A stretch of DNA of 64,000 nucleotides from contig CM049313.1 in the NCBI GenBank assembly GCA_026874595.1, positions 21,655,508 to 21,719,507 of the forward strand, in the 5' to 3' direction. The notes below the pieces were generated by a model that did no database searches, had not been told where the DNA came from, and was given only the letters and a program-made list of their open reading frames with translations. Source of the DNA: Sipunculus nudus. Lineage: Eukaryota > Annelida > Sipuncula > Golfingiida > Sipunculidae. This document shows positions 52,796-62,868 of the stretch, in pieces (within the stretch, counting starts at the first letter, position 1; each line of letters begins with the position of its first letter). Both the position numbers and the translations under genes were made by a program.

Positions 52796-53224
52796 TTCAA
52801 AATAAGCACAGATTTGACAGTTAAAAATTATATATAGTATACGGCAATGCAATGGTGTTATTTCAGTTAGACATGGACATTTTTAAACCAAAAAAAACCC
52901 CAGATATATGTGTATCATGCTTGCATGAAAGTAATAGTTGACACTTGCATTATTTTAAAACAAAATAATATTGTCAGTGGTAAGTCTCAGAATAACTGGA
53001 TGTAAATTGTAGAATGCAAACCTATGCCTTCACAGCTTTATAAACTTTTTGAATTTATCTCAGTAACTTATTTTTGTATCATGGGCCCTTATTGTATCCT
53101 TCCGCAAATTTCCTCTTGCTCTTCTAGAAGTTTCACTGTAAACATGTAGAACATGCTGCGTGAGACATTTAAAAAAAAATAATTTCAACAATAACAAGTG
53201 AAACCTTTTGGTTTGTCGGGACTG

Positions 53225-54047
53225 TCTTCACTTTACAAGTTCTACAGATATTCATAGATAAGCTTCTCATCAAGTATAGGCTCTGTCATCTCGTCATCCT
53301 GTAACAATTAAGAAAAACAATAATGTCAGACCTTTAACTAAATCTTAGACCATATAGTGCTTCATACGATTGTTTGTCTCAGTTTCAGACCTACCTTAAG
53401 AATAAAAGATTCACCTCTAAAAGGTTGGCGGGGCTACACCCAGTAAACAAAGAACGCCTCGCCGTGGTGTTCGTATTTTCTTCGGAACTTATTTTATCAA
53501 CAGAGTCCTTCTCCGCACAAGGATCTTGAAGTTCAATTGACATTATGCAAAGAATATAAAAAGAGTGCAAGATACAGATAGCACGATTTTTACACAATTA
53601 AAAGAATAATTACATTACATTCAAGCGAAATATTCAAAATGTTAACCATTATCCCCTTTATACATGTTTATTGGCTTCATATTATTAAAAAATCAAAGCG
53701 GTAGATATAACATGATCTGTGCTTAGCAACTCTGTGATTTCAATAACACCATACAAATACATGAACATATGAAAAAAAAATAGTGTGGTCGTGATGGGCT
53801 CATATTCTTTTATATATGATAAAGTAGCTTAATATTTGTCCTTCAAAAACTCTTAAATGTTTCGCTATACGTGCCAGTGATATAGATTGGGATCAAGCTC
53901 TTTGTCAAATCCTTCCCCAAGATCTTACCTCCAGTTCTGATTTTGCCGCCTTCAGCTTGCTGTCATGACATTCTCGGACCTGTACAGCACTCTCCTCGAC
54001 GTTGTGAGAGAAAAACACCAACCAAGATGGTAAAATGTTGTTATTAT
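53225..54047 (-). CDS. Candidate spliced exons of an unrecognised gene or the 5' part of the DUF6589 relic
   Basis: Three minus-strand open segments have splice-like borders. The first is 53929-54047: acceptor TCTGCTTTCAG, an open 119-base exon ending in a Lys/Glu-rich HDSKLKAAKSELE, and donor GTAAGA. The second is about 53416-53525: an acidic segment ending SPANLLE before GTGAAT. The third is about 53230-53294: acceptor TTGTTACAG, then DDEMTEPILDEKLIYEYL and a stop. Exons two and three join in phase. Exons one and two do not, so an exon is missing, a border is wrong, or the gene is dead. The position upstream of the DUF6589 relic on the same strand allows it to be the N-terminal part. No function can be named. 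Confidence 0.3.
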
Positions 54048-54738
54048 CTGAAAGCAGATAATCATCATTGCTATTCCATGATGGAAAGGAAACATGGCCA
54101 GAGCCTCATCGCCATCTCATTATGATTTTCTACACATATTTTAGTCCTTATTATCTCCAGCCCTTAACTGTTCCTCTCTAAATGATTATATGAATCATCA
54201 ATTTATAATATACACTTTCATAATATTTCAACTGACTCCTTGTTTTGATTTGAAACATAGGCATCGAAGATTTATATTCATAAACTGTCATTGTAAATAA
54301 ATCTGAGATAATTCATTTTATTGGCGTCCGCTTGCTTACTACACGCCCCCACACACCATATCTGAATTTCCATGTTATGTTAAAGATTAACTTCCCAGAA
54401 ACAAAAAAAAGTTGTAGTGTGTAAGTAAAATTCAAAACATGGAAATACCAGTCACGTTTTCATCGAGTTTGATTTATGTACACTTTAACAAACAACAATT
54501 TTATATAGACGGATAGCTGTCCGTGAGACGTTATTGCAGACTTTTTCAAGAGAACCTCGAAACTCGAGATAGTTAATTATGCATAATAAGTTGATTGCTA
54601 TGGCCGACATTTGTTCACTCATTCTTATTTTTCTTCTATTAAAATATTCGTTGTTTCGAACATTAAAATGCAACAAGAATGTCAAAGTTCTAGGCTGATT
54701 CTCGGAAGAATATAAAATAATCTTTGATTCAATGTTGA

Positions 54739-54741
<3 letters not shown>

Positions 54742-54771
<30 letters not shown>
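54742..54771. repeat. (CA)n microsatellite
   Basis: About 15 CA units immediately upstream of the 619-bp inverted-repeat element. Confidence 0.97.
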
Positions 54772-54773
<2 letters not shown>

Positions 54774-54782
54774 TCACCTTAT

Positions 54783-55401
54783 AGGTAATATCTCACTGGC
54801 CTGCGATAGCGTGCGACTAGTTGAAGACACGAAGATTGCAAGTAAATACGCGAATTAGCGACAATTTTCACTTGCAATCACACTGAATCGTATTTCCGAC
54901 ATGTTTGCGAACATCGTACGAGTGTTTGGCCTAAAATTCAGTTGGAATTCGTATACCCGTCGTGCGAACGTCGTGCGATGTTCTCAAGACATTCGCACGA
55001 CAATTGTGAAATATTCGCACGACAATTCGCAACCAGAATGTCAGATTCTTATTTTTATCTGCAAATATTCGCAATATAGTTACATAGGTCGCAAACCCCT
55101 CTCAAAGTTGCCTCGCAGTTCTCGCAATTTCTGACTTGCAGAAACTGACTTGAGAATAGTTCGAGACATGTTTGAGACCCTTTTGAGACACAAGCGACCC
55201 CTCTGCGACTATTTTGCGAGATATTTTGCTTAGCGAATTCTTTGAACATATTCAAAATCTGTGCGACAAGTCGGTGACACTTTGCGAATCCCGCCAGGAT
55301 ATTGAGAACCGCCGCGAATGTTCTAAGACACTTTTAAGACTATCTCGCGAATGAATTCGCAATTTTTCATTAAGCTGTCGTAGACCAGTGAGATACAGCC
55401 T
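54783..55401. mobile_element. Non-autonomous DNA element, 619 bp, with terminal inverted repeats
   Basis: The left end AGGTAATATCTCACTGGCCT and the reverse complement of the right end AGGCTGTATCTCACTGGTCT match over about 28 positions (TATCTCACTGGYCTRCGAYAGC core). No transposase frame is present. The interior is unusually rich in TCGCA/TGCGA, TTCGC and GAGAC words compared with its AT-rich surroundings. A clean target-site duplication was not resolved: CTTA occurs at both flanks. A (CA)n tract at 54742-54771 adjoins it. The superfamily is undetermined. Confidence 0.65.
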
Positions 55402-55414
55402 TAAGCCAATCAGT

Positions 55415-55480
55415 CATGTGCAGCCCCCCCCCCCCCATCCTTTCTTGAAAGCGTGGCCACGCCGCTGCATACAAGCCAAA
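55415..55480 (-). repeat. Poly-G-containing repeat, inverted partner of 57115-57185
   Basis: On the minus strand GGCGTGGCCACGCTTTCAAG is followed by a run of at least 13 G, then CTGCACATGACTGATTG. The plus-strand copy at 57115 has GGCGTAGTCATGTTTTCATG, a G-run, then CTACACTTGACTGCTTA. Confidence 0.5.
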
Positions 55481-55930
55481 CATTTGAATATATGGTTAAC
55501 TTGGAGTGAACCTTGTATAGCATCAACCTTTGTGTGACAACGGCCCCAAAATCTTTGCTTTTGGGTAAGCAGAGAAAAACATAATACAACGGATGAGCCT
55601 TCTTGAATTTTGGCACATTTGATGTCTTTCTTTGTGGTCTCCTCATCTTGGTTAACGAAATCTCACATTTGGATTGCTGCCTTGAGTTTTTTTTTTCATA
55701 TGTCGGCGTATAATGTTTGGTTATATCATGCATGTTTGTACTATAATCAGATTCTTTGTATTTGCGCAATACCCTTTTCTTCAGTTCAAGTAGATTAAAA
55801 AAATAATTACTTAAAAGAAATTGACACTGTCACAAACATAAAGTGAATTTTCATCTTTAAAACCATGTTTCTGTTTGTTGAAATATAACCTTAACACACT
55901 GAAATCACCTAATCAAAACCTTATGTTTTG

Positions 55931-56210
55931 AAAAGCAGACAGCCTCACAGATAAAGTCGGACCATTGCGGCCTACATTCGATCGGACTGGGTGACCGCCA
56001 TAAGCAGTTATTTTTTTTTAATTTTTAATTTTTTGGTGAGCCCCTTGTATTTGTGCTTTATCATTTCTTTCTTTTTTTCAGACGGATTACACAAACTTTG
56101 AGAGATCAGACCCTTATATCAAGTAAATATATCACTTTCCGGGCACGTTGAAAGAAAAGCAGATGAAGGCACTACAACATCTACGCAGAGGACGCAATGT
56201 CTTTTTCCGT
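55931..56210 (+). repeat. Inverted duplication, left arm (partner 56813-57080)
   Basis: About 280 bases recur as the reverse complement at 56813-57080. The shared landmarks in order are AAA(A/G)GCAGAC, GATAAAGT.GGAC, CTACATTCGA.CGGACTGG, GTGAGCCCCT, TGTGCTTTA, TACACAAAC, TTGAAAGAAAAGC or CTGAAAGAAAAGC, and CGCAGAGGACGC. The arms include intron and helicase exon sequence, so a gene segment was duplicated, not just intergenic DNA. Divergence looks considerable. Confidence 0.75.
56082..56210 (+). pseudogene. Decayed inverted copy of the RecQ-like exon
   Basis: Plus-strand sequence after a good acceptor (TTTTTTTCAG) encodes FPGTLKEKQMKALQHLRRGR and NVFFRLP. This is the same RecQ segment as the minus-strand exon at 56749-56940 and keeps the Gln that copy lost (KEKQ). 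A TAA stop interrupts it near 56124, and homology stops just before the Walker A loop at about 56210, so it cannot supply ATP binding. It sits inside the left arm of an inverted duplication. Confidence 0.6.
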
Positions 56211-56748
56211 TTACCAATTTGAAGTCCCACAGACAATTTGGCGGTAAATTCACAAATATGGATGAGATGTTTGCGCAAATTGTTCCTATTAATGTACAAA
56301 AAATGTTTTGGTTTATCTGGAACCGCATTTTTAGCATTGCAGGAGGCATTAGACATATGTCTCCTCACTCCTCAATCTGGAAGACAAGGATAATGTTTGT
56401 CTAACGCTTAGTTTATGATAAGAATGAAATACAGATGTCAATTTGACCAGCTTACATACAATTTACAATTACTTCTCCTATTTGATAGACCTTGAATTCC
56501 TACCCTTTATCCTACTTTAGTTCATGATTTGCGAGTTGTAAATAACGAGCGTAAAGTATTTTTCCGGTTTCTCCTTGGGTCCAGTCGCCATCAAACTCTG
56601 CTCGTAGACAGATCCCCGCCTGGATTCTACTCATGCATTATGGTATTGTCGTAATTTCGTACATGATCGATAATTTCTACGCAGACAAATTTTGCAATAA
56701 GTTTTACTTATATGTGTGTACTATTCTTTAATTAAATCCCAAGCATAC

Positions 56749-56940
56749 CTGGTCAAGCAGGAAAGGAAGTAGTGTATACAATAAACTCTTCCCGAAGCCT
56801 GTTAGTAACAAGGTAGATACATCGCGTCCTCTGCGCAGATGCTGTAGTCCCGTGATCAGCTTTTCTTTCAGCGGATCCCGAAAGTGACATATACCCTTGA
56901 TATCATCATATGAACTCTCGAGGTTTGTGTATTTTTTTGT
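56749..56940 (-). CDS. RecQ-like DNA helicase exon (Walker A) fragment
   Basis: A 192-base minus-strand exon, open for exactly 64 codons, is bounded by an acceptor-like TTTTTAAG at 56941 and a strong donor, CAG followed by GTATGC, at 56748. It encodes HFRDPLKEKLITGLQHLRRG, matching the FR..Q.EA..LL.G segment before motif I of RecQ-type helicases, then LLLTGFGKSLLYTLLPFLLD, which contains a Walker A loop (TGFGKS) and the usual hydrophobic helix. The glutamine of the Q-motif region reads as Leu. Such an exon would bind ATP in a superfamily 2 helicase. No motif Ia or DExH exon was found on the minus strand downstream, so this is an isolated exon, probably a gene fragment. Confidence 0.6.
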
Positions 56941-57080
56941 CTTAAAAATAAAACAAATTGTAAAGCACAGATATTTAGGGGCTCACGAATAATAAAATAT
57001 TATCTGCCTATGTCGGACAGCCAGTCCGGTCGAATGTAGACCTCGATAGTCCCACTTTATCTATAAAGCTGTCTGCCTTT
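56813..57080 (-). repeat. Inverted duplication, right arm (partner 55931-56210)
   Basis: Reverse-complement partner of the left arm, with about 600 bases of unrelated sequence between them. This arm keeps the open helicase exon, which continues past the end of the homology to 56749. Confidence 0.75.
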
Positions 57081-57114
57081 CACTCCACGTTGATCCATAT
57101 ATTCAAACTTTTGG

Positions 57115-57200
57115 GGCGTATTCAGGGGCGTAGTCATGTTTTCATGAAGGGAGTGATGGTTTTGGGGGGGGGGGGGGCTACACTTGACTGCTTAGCATAA
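57115..57200 (+). repeat. Poly-G-containing repeat, partner of 55415-55480
   Basis: See the partner entry. A shorter relative with GGGGCGTCAATTAATG and GGGGGGTGGGG lies near 35344-35385. Together they indicate a small dispersed family with an internal G tract. Confidence 0.5.
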
Positions 57201-57727
57201 CGTGAACTTATGTATGTGTGCGCGTGTTTGTTTTAGAGTTAACACCGAAATCAAAGATTATTTAATATTCTGCCGGGAAGCAGCATAGAACTTTAATATT
57301 CAAGTAGCATTTTAATGTTCGAAAAAAAGCTGATATTGTGAAAAAGGAAAACTGAGAATGAATGATCAAATGCACTTCATAGAAACCAACTTATTTTTGC
57401 GAAATTGTAATTCACTCTTTCGAATTTCAAAGTTTTCATGCAAAATCTAAAATAACGTTCCGCAGACAGATATCCTTTTATGTATAAATTGTTGCTGGTT
57501 AAAGTATACATTGATGAAACTCGATGAAAACGTAACTTGTATTTCCAGGTTATGAAAATAACTTTCATACTACAATTTGTTTTGTGTCTGGGAAGTTTAT
57601 CTTGCCAGGGAGGAGGTTATATGGTTATATTTTTCAGGTTCCGATTCCATAACACAAAAACGTAGACATTACGAAACACAAAATGCTTATCGCCGTATCA
57701 GGTTTTATGGACACATTAATAATATCG

Positions 57728-57785
<58 letters not shown>
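57728..57785. repeat. (TA)n microsatellite
   Basis: Pure TA run of about 58 bases. Confidence 0.97.
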
Positions 57786-57788
<3 letters not shown>

Positions 57789-58025
57789 AGTCTTTGCAAG
57801 CTGCAAAGACGACCGCCACAGTCATGTATGAGCTGTTGCATTCCTGCATGAAAGGTCATGTCTCTGAGAGATAGTTGGTTGTGTTTTTGCTAAAGTGTGC
57901 CAGGCGAGATTCTCAAACAAGCTGTCATTTCTTAAGGAGAAATGTTATGCAGTGGCGTGAAGGATGTAAATCCTCGGTTGGTTTCATTTAATTTATGTAA
58001 TAACGAAGTGGACGACAATAAAATA

Positions 58026-59340
58026 TACTAGCTGCACCAGTGGAAAGTCTACGGTCCCATATGATAAATAATCTGTAATGTGCTGGTATGGACTGAATGT
58101 CGCATATTGTTATCCTGTTCTTTTCAAAGGGACTGCTGTTCATGATATAAAGATTATAAGGATTCTCAAGGAAAGCCTCTCTCCTGAAAGGATCAACAAA
58201 GAATGGCAAATTATGCTAGTCAAGGAATCACAAAACGAAGTAGACGTTAGGCATATATAGGATATATAATAATTTTTCGTGAGATTGCCTTTTTTTTTCC
58301 TGATATATAACATGAGGACAACATCGTTATTGCCGGGGTGATGGCGGTGATGGTGATTGTACATATATGCAATTTATTCTGTGAAATTAACTTGAAGAAA
58401 TTATATGACTGTTTCTAGAAAATTGAAGTTTATGAAAGATAATATGTATAAATTGAAGCTCAAAGGGCATCGCGAAAAATGATGTTCAAAGTTGTTAATT
58501 GATTCAAAGTTGTTAATTGTTAATAAAGTCTTTGGTATTATAACAAAAACATATATGTCATTTAAGGCTCTTGCATGCAAAAATCAAGTAAAAGATGCCA
58601 ATGCCAAGGATAGTATCAGGCAAATATACTCCTAAAGTTCGAATGCTTGTTTTAAGCTTTGTTGATTGTCATCAGTTTGATTGGACATAGATGACGCTCC
58701 CAGATAAAAAGTCGGTTAACATCTTTCGGTGCAGGTCCGTTGCAACGAATTTTTTGTTTGTTTTGTCTTAAATCAAATAAGGCCAAAAGGTATTTCCGGA
58801 TTTCTTCAGAAAACTTGCAGAGGGTTAGCGTAACACCGTATGAACGATTTATTAAAGTTTTGAGATAATCAGAATCAACATAATATATTTTATTTCTTAT
58901 TTGCAATTTTGACAAAAGAAAAATTCATTTGTCCCCATGTAGAAGCCACCTATTCGTATGCATTTGGTCTTTCCTCACTTTGAAAGCGGAGGCATGTGGT
59001 CTTTGCTTTAAATTACAAAGTTTTACTTCCTGTTGAGGGCTGTTTTGCTATCAATGAGGATTATAGTGGACCTGTGACCGCACTTTGCCCAATACATTCT
59101 GTGGTTAGTGAGCTAGAAATGCAAGAAAACCCCAAGGCACCTCCTGAAAAAAAGCGATAGGAGTGGAGGACCTTAAAGCATAACGGACAAAAGGACACCT
59201 ATAGGGGAATATTAAAATATTAATTATCCAGCTTAATAGGGCATAATTCTGCAATATAAAATAAACCTCCTAGAAGAGAGCACCACCGATACATGGGTCG
59301 ATTTTTGAAAGCCACACCAGGTAAAACATTGTCTAGAAAA
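58026..59340 (+). repeat. Dispersed block R3, copy b
   Basis: Partner of 38818-40940 with one unit where copy a has two. Shared landmarks are CCTATTCGTATGCATTTG, GATTATAGTGGACC.GTGACCGC, CACCTCCTGAAAAAAAGCG and CACCACCGATAC. Confidence 0.7.
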
Positions 59341-59409
59341 AAAGCAACTGCATATTAATTATATATATTATCTCAGATTTATTTACACTGACAGTTCATG
59401 AATAGCTGT

Positions 59410-59585
59410 AATATAACATGATCAGTTAAATGTGGCATGTTTTGTCATATTAATCTTAATTTCATAATGCTTAAACCCTAGAAGGTCCGGTTAATGTCTG
59501 ACGATTCTTAATCTCGATGGTTTCCGTTTGATTCTGTGAGCGCAAGTTCATACAAGTTTCCTTAATATACAAGTCTGATTCAAAA
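59410..59585 (+). repeat. Dispersed block R4, copy b
   Basis: Partner of 26935-27105. It lies just downstream of R3 copy b, whereas copy a has no R3 beside it, so the blocks have been shuffled. Confidence 0.7.
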
Positions 59586-60074
59586 TATACTTTAAATCTG
59601 ATTCCGTTCGTAAAATAATTTCAAGATAAGGAGAAATGCAGGCGGGAGTGAAAGCGTGTGGATGTCCGCACTATCAGTTGAATGTGGACAATGTGACGAA
59701 CTACACTTACATTTGATCAAAGGTGAGTAATTTAAGGATGAATTTGTTTTGGGAAAAGAAAGAAAAATGAGTCTAGACATTAAATAATGTGATAATATGT
59801 AAATATTTGTTAAGTCCTAAAGCTGCGGATCGATATAAATAACGCGTTGCACATGTAAACTCGAGCACCGGCGTGTTTCACACACATTGACAGTTACAGT
59901 GACAGATACAGTGTAGGCACTTTTTAGCTACAGTTACCCACGCACGTCACTTAGACATGGCCGTTGAGTTAAGCAAAAGAAAAAGGAAAACCTGTCATAT
60001 TGATAAAATATGACCGGTGACTTTGTTTGTCTTAGGATGGGTTTATTCAACCAGGCCATTAGAACTTTGGTTTG

Positions 60075-60258
60075 TATTACTATTATGATTATCATTATTA
60101 TAATAATAATTATTATTACTATTATTATTATTATAATGGTTATAATTATCATTATTGGATTTATTTCTATATGTATTTATATATATTGCACAATTAGTTT
60201 GAATAAATATTATTATAATATACATGAAAGCAAGATTTTGTTCGGAACACACACGTAC

Positions 60259-60299
<41 letters not shown>

Positions 60300-60345
60300 C
60301 ATGTATAAATACCTACTTATAAATACATATATATATATATATATT
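60075..60345. repeat. (ATT)n/(TA)n low-complexity tract
   Basis: Imperfect ATT/ATC triplets at 60075-60155, then TA runs at 60262-60294 and 60326-60344. Open frames here are repeat artefacts. Confidence 0.95.
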
Positions 60346-60359
60346 CATATTTACTTATG

Positions 60360-61807
60360 TTTATAAATTTGCATACATTATATATATAAACAAAATTGAT
60401 ATTTTTTTAAATATATATGTACTTTATATACAATATAATGTATTATATAAAAATATTTAAATATATTATATTATTCATATAAATATAATATTTACATAAA
60501 TATGTGTTTTTGAATTTCATTTAGATATTTGTTTGAAGCTGAAATAAAAATACACACATTTCGAGTGGTATAAATTTCAATTCATCCACTTTTAACAATA
60601 ATTTATTGCCTTTGTCTCTGGATGAATTTTCAAAGTGCTTTCAGCATTTTGTAGAAGATATATGGCCAACTCCGAAGTATTCGGGCCAATTCTACTCTTG
60701 TACGACAACCCAAAAGCTGCAAGGAAGCTCCTGAAGAGAAGGCTATGCTTTGATTCACACGTGTAGGTGATACTTTTGTTGAAACTCTCTTTTAGCAAGT
60801 TTCAATAAGTGACATTATTAAGAAGACGGGCATGATGTAAAATGTACATAGAAACATTTATTAAAAAAAAGATAAGATACAAAATACTATGCAAAATATT
60901 TTAATTGCACATTGCTAAATTATATACCATTCACAGTAATGGCATAACAAATTGTTTGAGTAAGTAAAGGCACAATTATTAAGAGCTGTAATGACGTATT
61001 TGATAAGTAATGCATTCATGGCACAATACATAATATGATACATAAAAAGGATCAGATATGATCCATAAAAAAATTACATCCACGTGAATGATATTTAAAA
61101 CAACTAAGCCACCATATGGATTTACACCATTATGACAAATCAGGTTTTAGTGTTTAACTTAAATAGAGTATACACAGCTAAAAGACCTAATCAAATATAG
61201 GACATTACTTTCCATTGGATGATAAAATATCAGCAGTGTTGTGAAGCAGGGGTGTATGATGACACCATCATGATATCTGAATTAGTATCACAATGTATCG
61301 GTATATTGGTACACGGCAACAATTTATTACATTTATATGATTTATACACAATATATAAACAATAAGTTTGCCTGTGGCAGATCTGTGTGGCTGTGGAAAG
61401 TTGCTAACATATTACAGGGTTACTGGTGTGTAAAAATGAAAACCACAATATTTTTTAATATTAACAGACAATGATACAGTATAGGTATGTCTAATATTGT
61501 AAAAATACCATAGGCACAAATATAGTTCCCATTTTATGTAAACGATGCACACACATGCTAAACAAGAATATTGGTACTGTCCAAACCCCCTCTCACAACA
61601 GGCGTCCGAAAGTAATTATAATAAATATATCGGAAAATGCAGTCTCATGAAAATGCACCATGCTTTATGTCTAATGAAACTCTATTATATGCACAGGGAA
61701 CCAAAAAATGCAAAGTTGTCACATCAGTGTACATATGAGACCAATGAGATTGCTACAGAACCAACAACAACAACTACTTCAGAAGCACAGACTGAAAATA
61801 CATGTAA
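60360..61807. other. AT-rich intergenic sequence
   Basis: A 68-codon minus-strand frame (60592-60798) has more ordinary composition than its surroundings but matches no family I know. Confidence 0.4.
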
Positions 61808-61970
61808 GTCTAGTACTTGATAATAAAACTCATGATCTTTCTTTAATGAAAGTCTGCCATAAAAAAAATAATAATAAAAACTGTTTAGGCGGGCAGCATT
61901 AAGAAAATGCATGTCCCTTGCAACGTAAGGGCATTTTATCTCAAAAATACCCTTTTCACCATTAGCACCA
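61808..61970 (-). repeat. Near-identical tandem copy of the YqaJ catalytic segment (163 bp)
   Basis: By direct reading, bases 61808-61970 match 62153-62315 at a constant offset of 345, with two differences in 163 and no gaps. The copy carries the GEKGIFEIKCPY to FYYQV part of the nuclease but not the upstream PD segment or the downstream CDF segment. It runs into unrelated sequence on both sides, so it is a partial duplicate. Confidence 0.9.
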
Positions 61971-62029
61971 TTAAGTTGATGAACAGGTATGTCACTGCTA
62001 ACAGTAAGTAGAAGCTTAAAATGCCTTAA

Positions 62030-62371
62030 ATAGAAAGGTATTGAGTTCATCAAAAATCCTCTGTATGAAACTTATATCTTGACGTATCCTAATTATTACA
62101 CTGTCCACCCTAGTATGAAGTCACAAAATGGAGCACTAGTGACAAGCAGCTGGTCTGGTACTTGATAATAAAACTCATGATCTTTCTTTAATGAAAGTCT
62201 GCCATAAAAAAAATAATAATAAAAACTGTTTAGGCGGGCAGCATTAAGAAAATGCATGTCCCTTGCAAAGTAAGGGCATTTTATCTCAAAAATACCCTTT
62301 TCACCATTAGCACCAAGAAAAAAAAAATCAGGATTAACAACAAAACCACACTTATGAAGATTTGAGGTCAA
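62030..62371 (-). pseudogene. YqaJ/lambda-exonuclease-type nuclease fragment
   Basis: The minus-strand frame reads CGFVVNPDFFFLG, then GEKGIFEIKCPY, LKKDHEFYYQV and DQLLVTSAPFCDFIL. This matches the YqaJ family: the PD Asp, the E-x-K pair in FEIKCPY, the YYYQVQGQL segment and the CDF.L.WT end. These are the metal-binding residues of lambda-exonuclease folds, which degrade DNA ends in recombination. After GWTV the frame meets stops, and the next recognisable piece (RQDISFIQRIF) lies in another frame, so it is broken. The segment between the catalytic motif and the YYQV block is altered by an AT-rich low-complexity insert. The N-terminal partner domains of the family are not seen. Confidence 0.65.
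62153..62315 (-). repeat. Parent copy of the 163-bp YqaJ-segment duplication
   Basis: This copy lies in natural continuity with upstream (NPDFFFL) and downstream (APFCDFIL) family sequence, so it is probably the source of the copy at 61808-61970. Confidence 0.88.
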
Positions 62372-62702
62372 TTAAGAATATAATAAACTTAGCATTCACA
62401 AAGTTTGATTTCAAACCTTTCCAAAGCAAGATGTTGTTATTCTACATTGTCTTTCCTTATGCCGCTGAGATTTAACTGCCTGATCTCTTGTAATTTTCTC
62501 AATATGTATACGCTCTGCCAATTATAAATTTTAAAATATAAATAAACTTGATGGGATAATAACTGAAATTTTAGGAAACTAAATATTTCACATGTTGCAG
62601 ACAGCCATGTCATTCAGATCTTCCAAAGAAAGTGCCTGTTAAAACAGTATATTTTAGAGATTATTTTCACACAGAGATGTAATTTAACTCACATACATAT
62701 AC

Positions 62703-62868
62703 AATAAAACCTCTTAATTACAACAGACAACGGGACATCGAGAAAGATCGCAATTGCGAGGCGTCGTCCAAGCGAGGCCTTATAAAAAGATAAAATACGA
62801 ATCGGGACCGCTACTAAGAGGTGGACGCTTAACTGAGATGGCCGTTAAGCAAGGTTTTACCCTACATG
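62703..62868. mobile_element. CAGT-related foldback element
   Basis: The left end AATAAAACCTCTTAATTACAAC and the reverse complement of the right end, GGGTAAAACCTTGCTTAACGG, are related arms. The interior contains gcgaggc and ggtggacgcttaa words typical of this repeat class. It lies beside TA-rich sequence. Confidence 0.5.

Noticed and set aside
54901-55255. Open frames on both strands near 55.0 kb
   Set aside because: They lie inside the non-coding inverted-repeat element and reflect its GC-richer word content.
56219-56404. Continuation of the left helicase copy
   Set aside because: The 61-codon frame after 56219 shows no helicase motif, and homology to the right arm has already ended.
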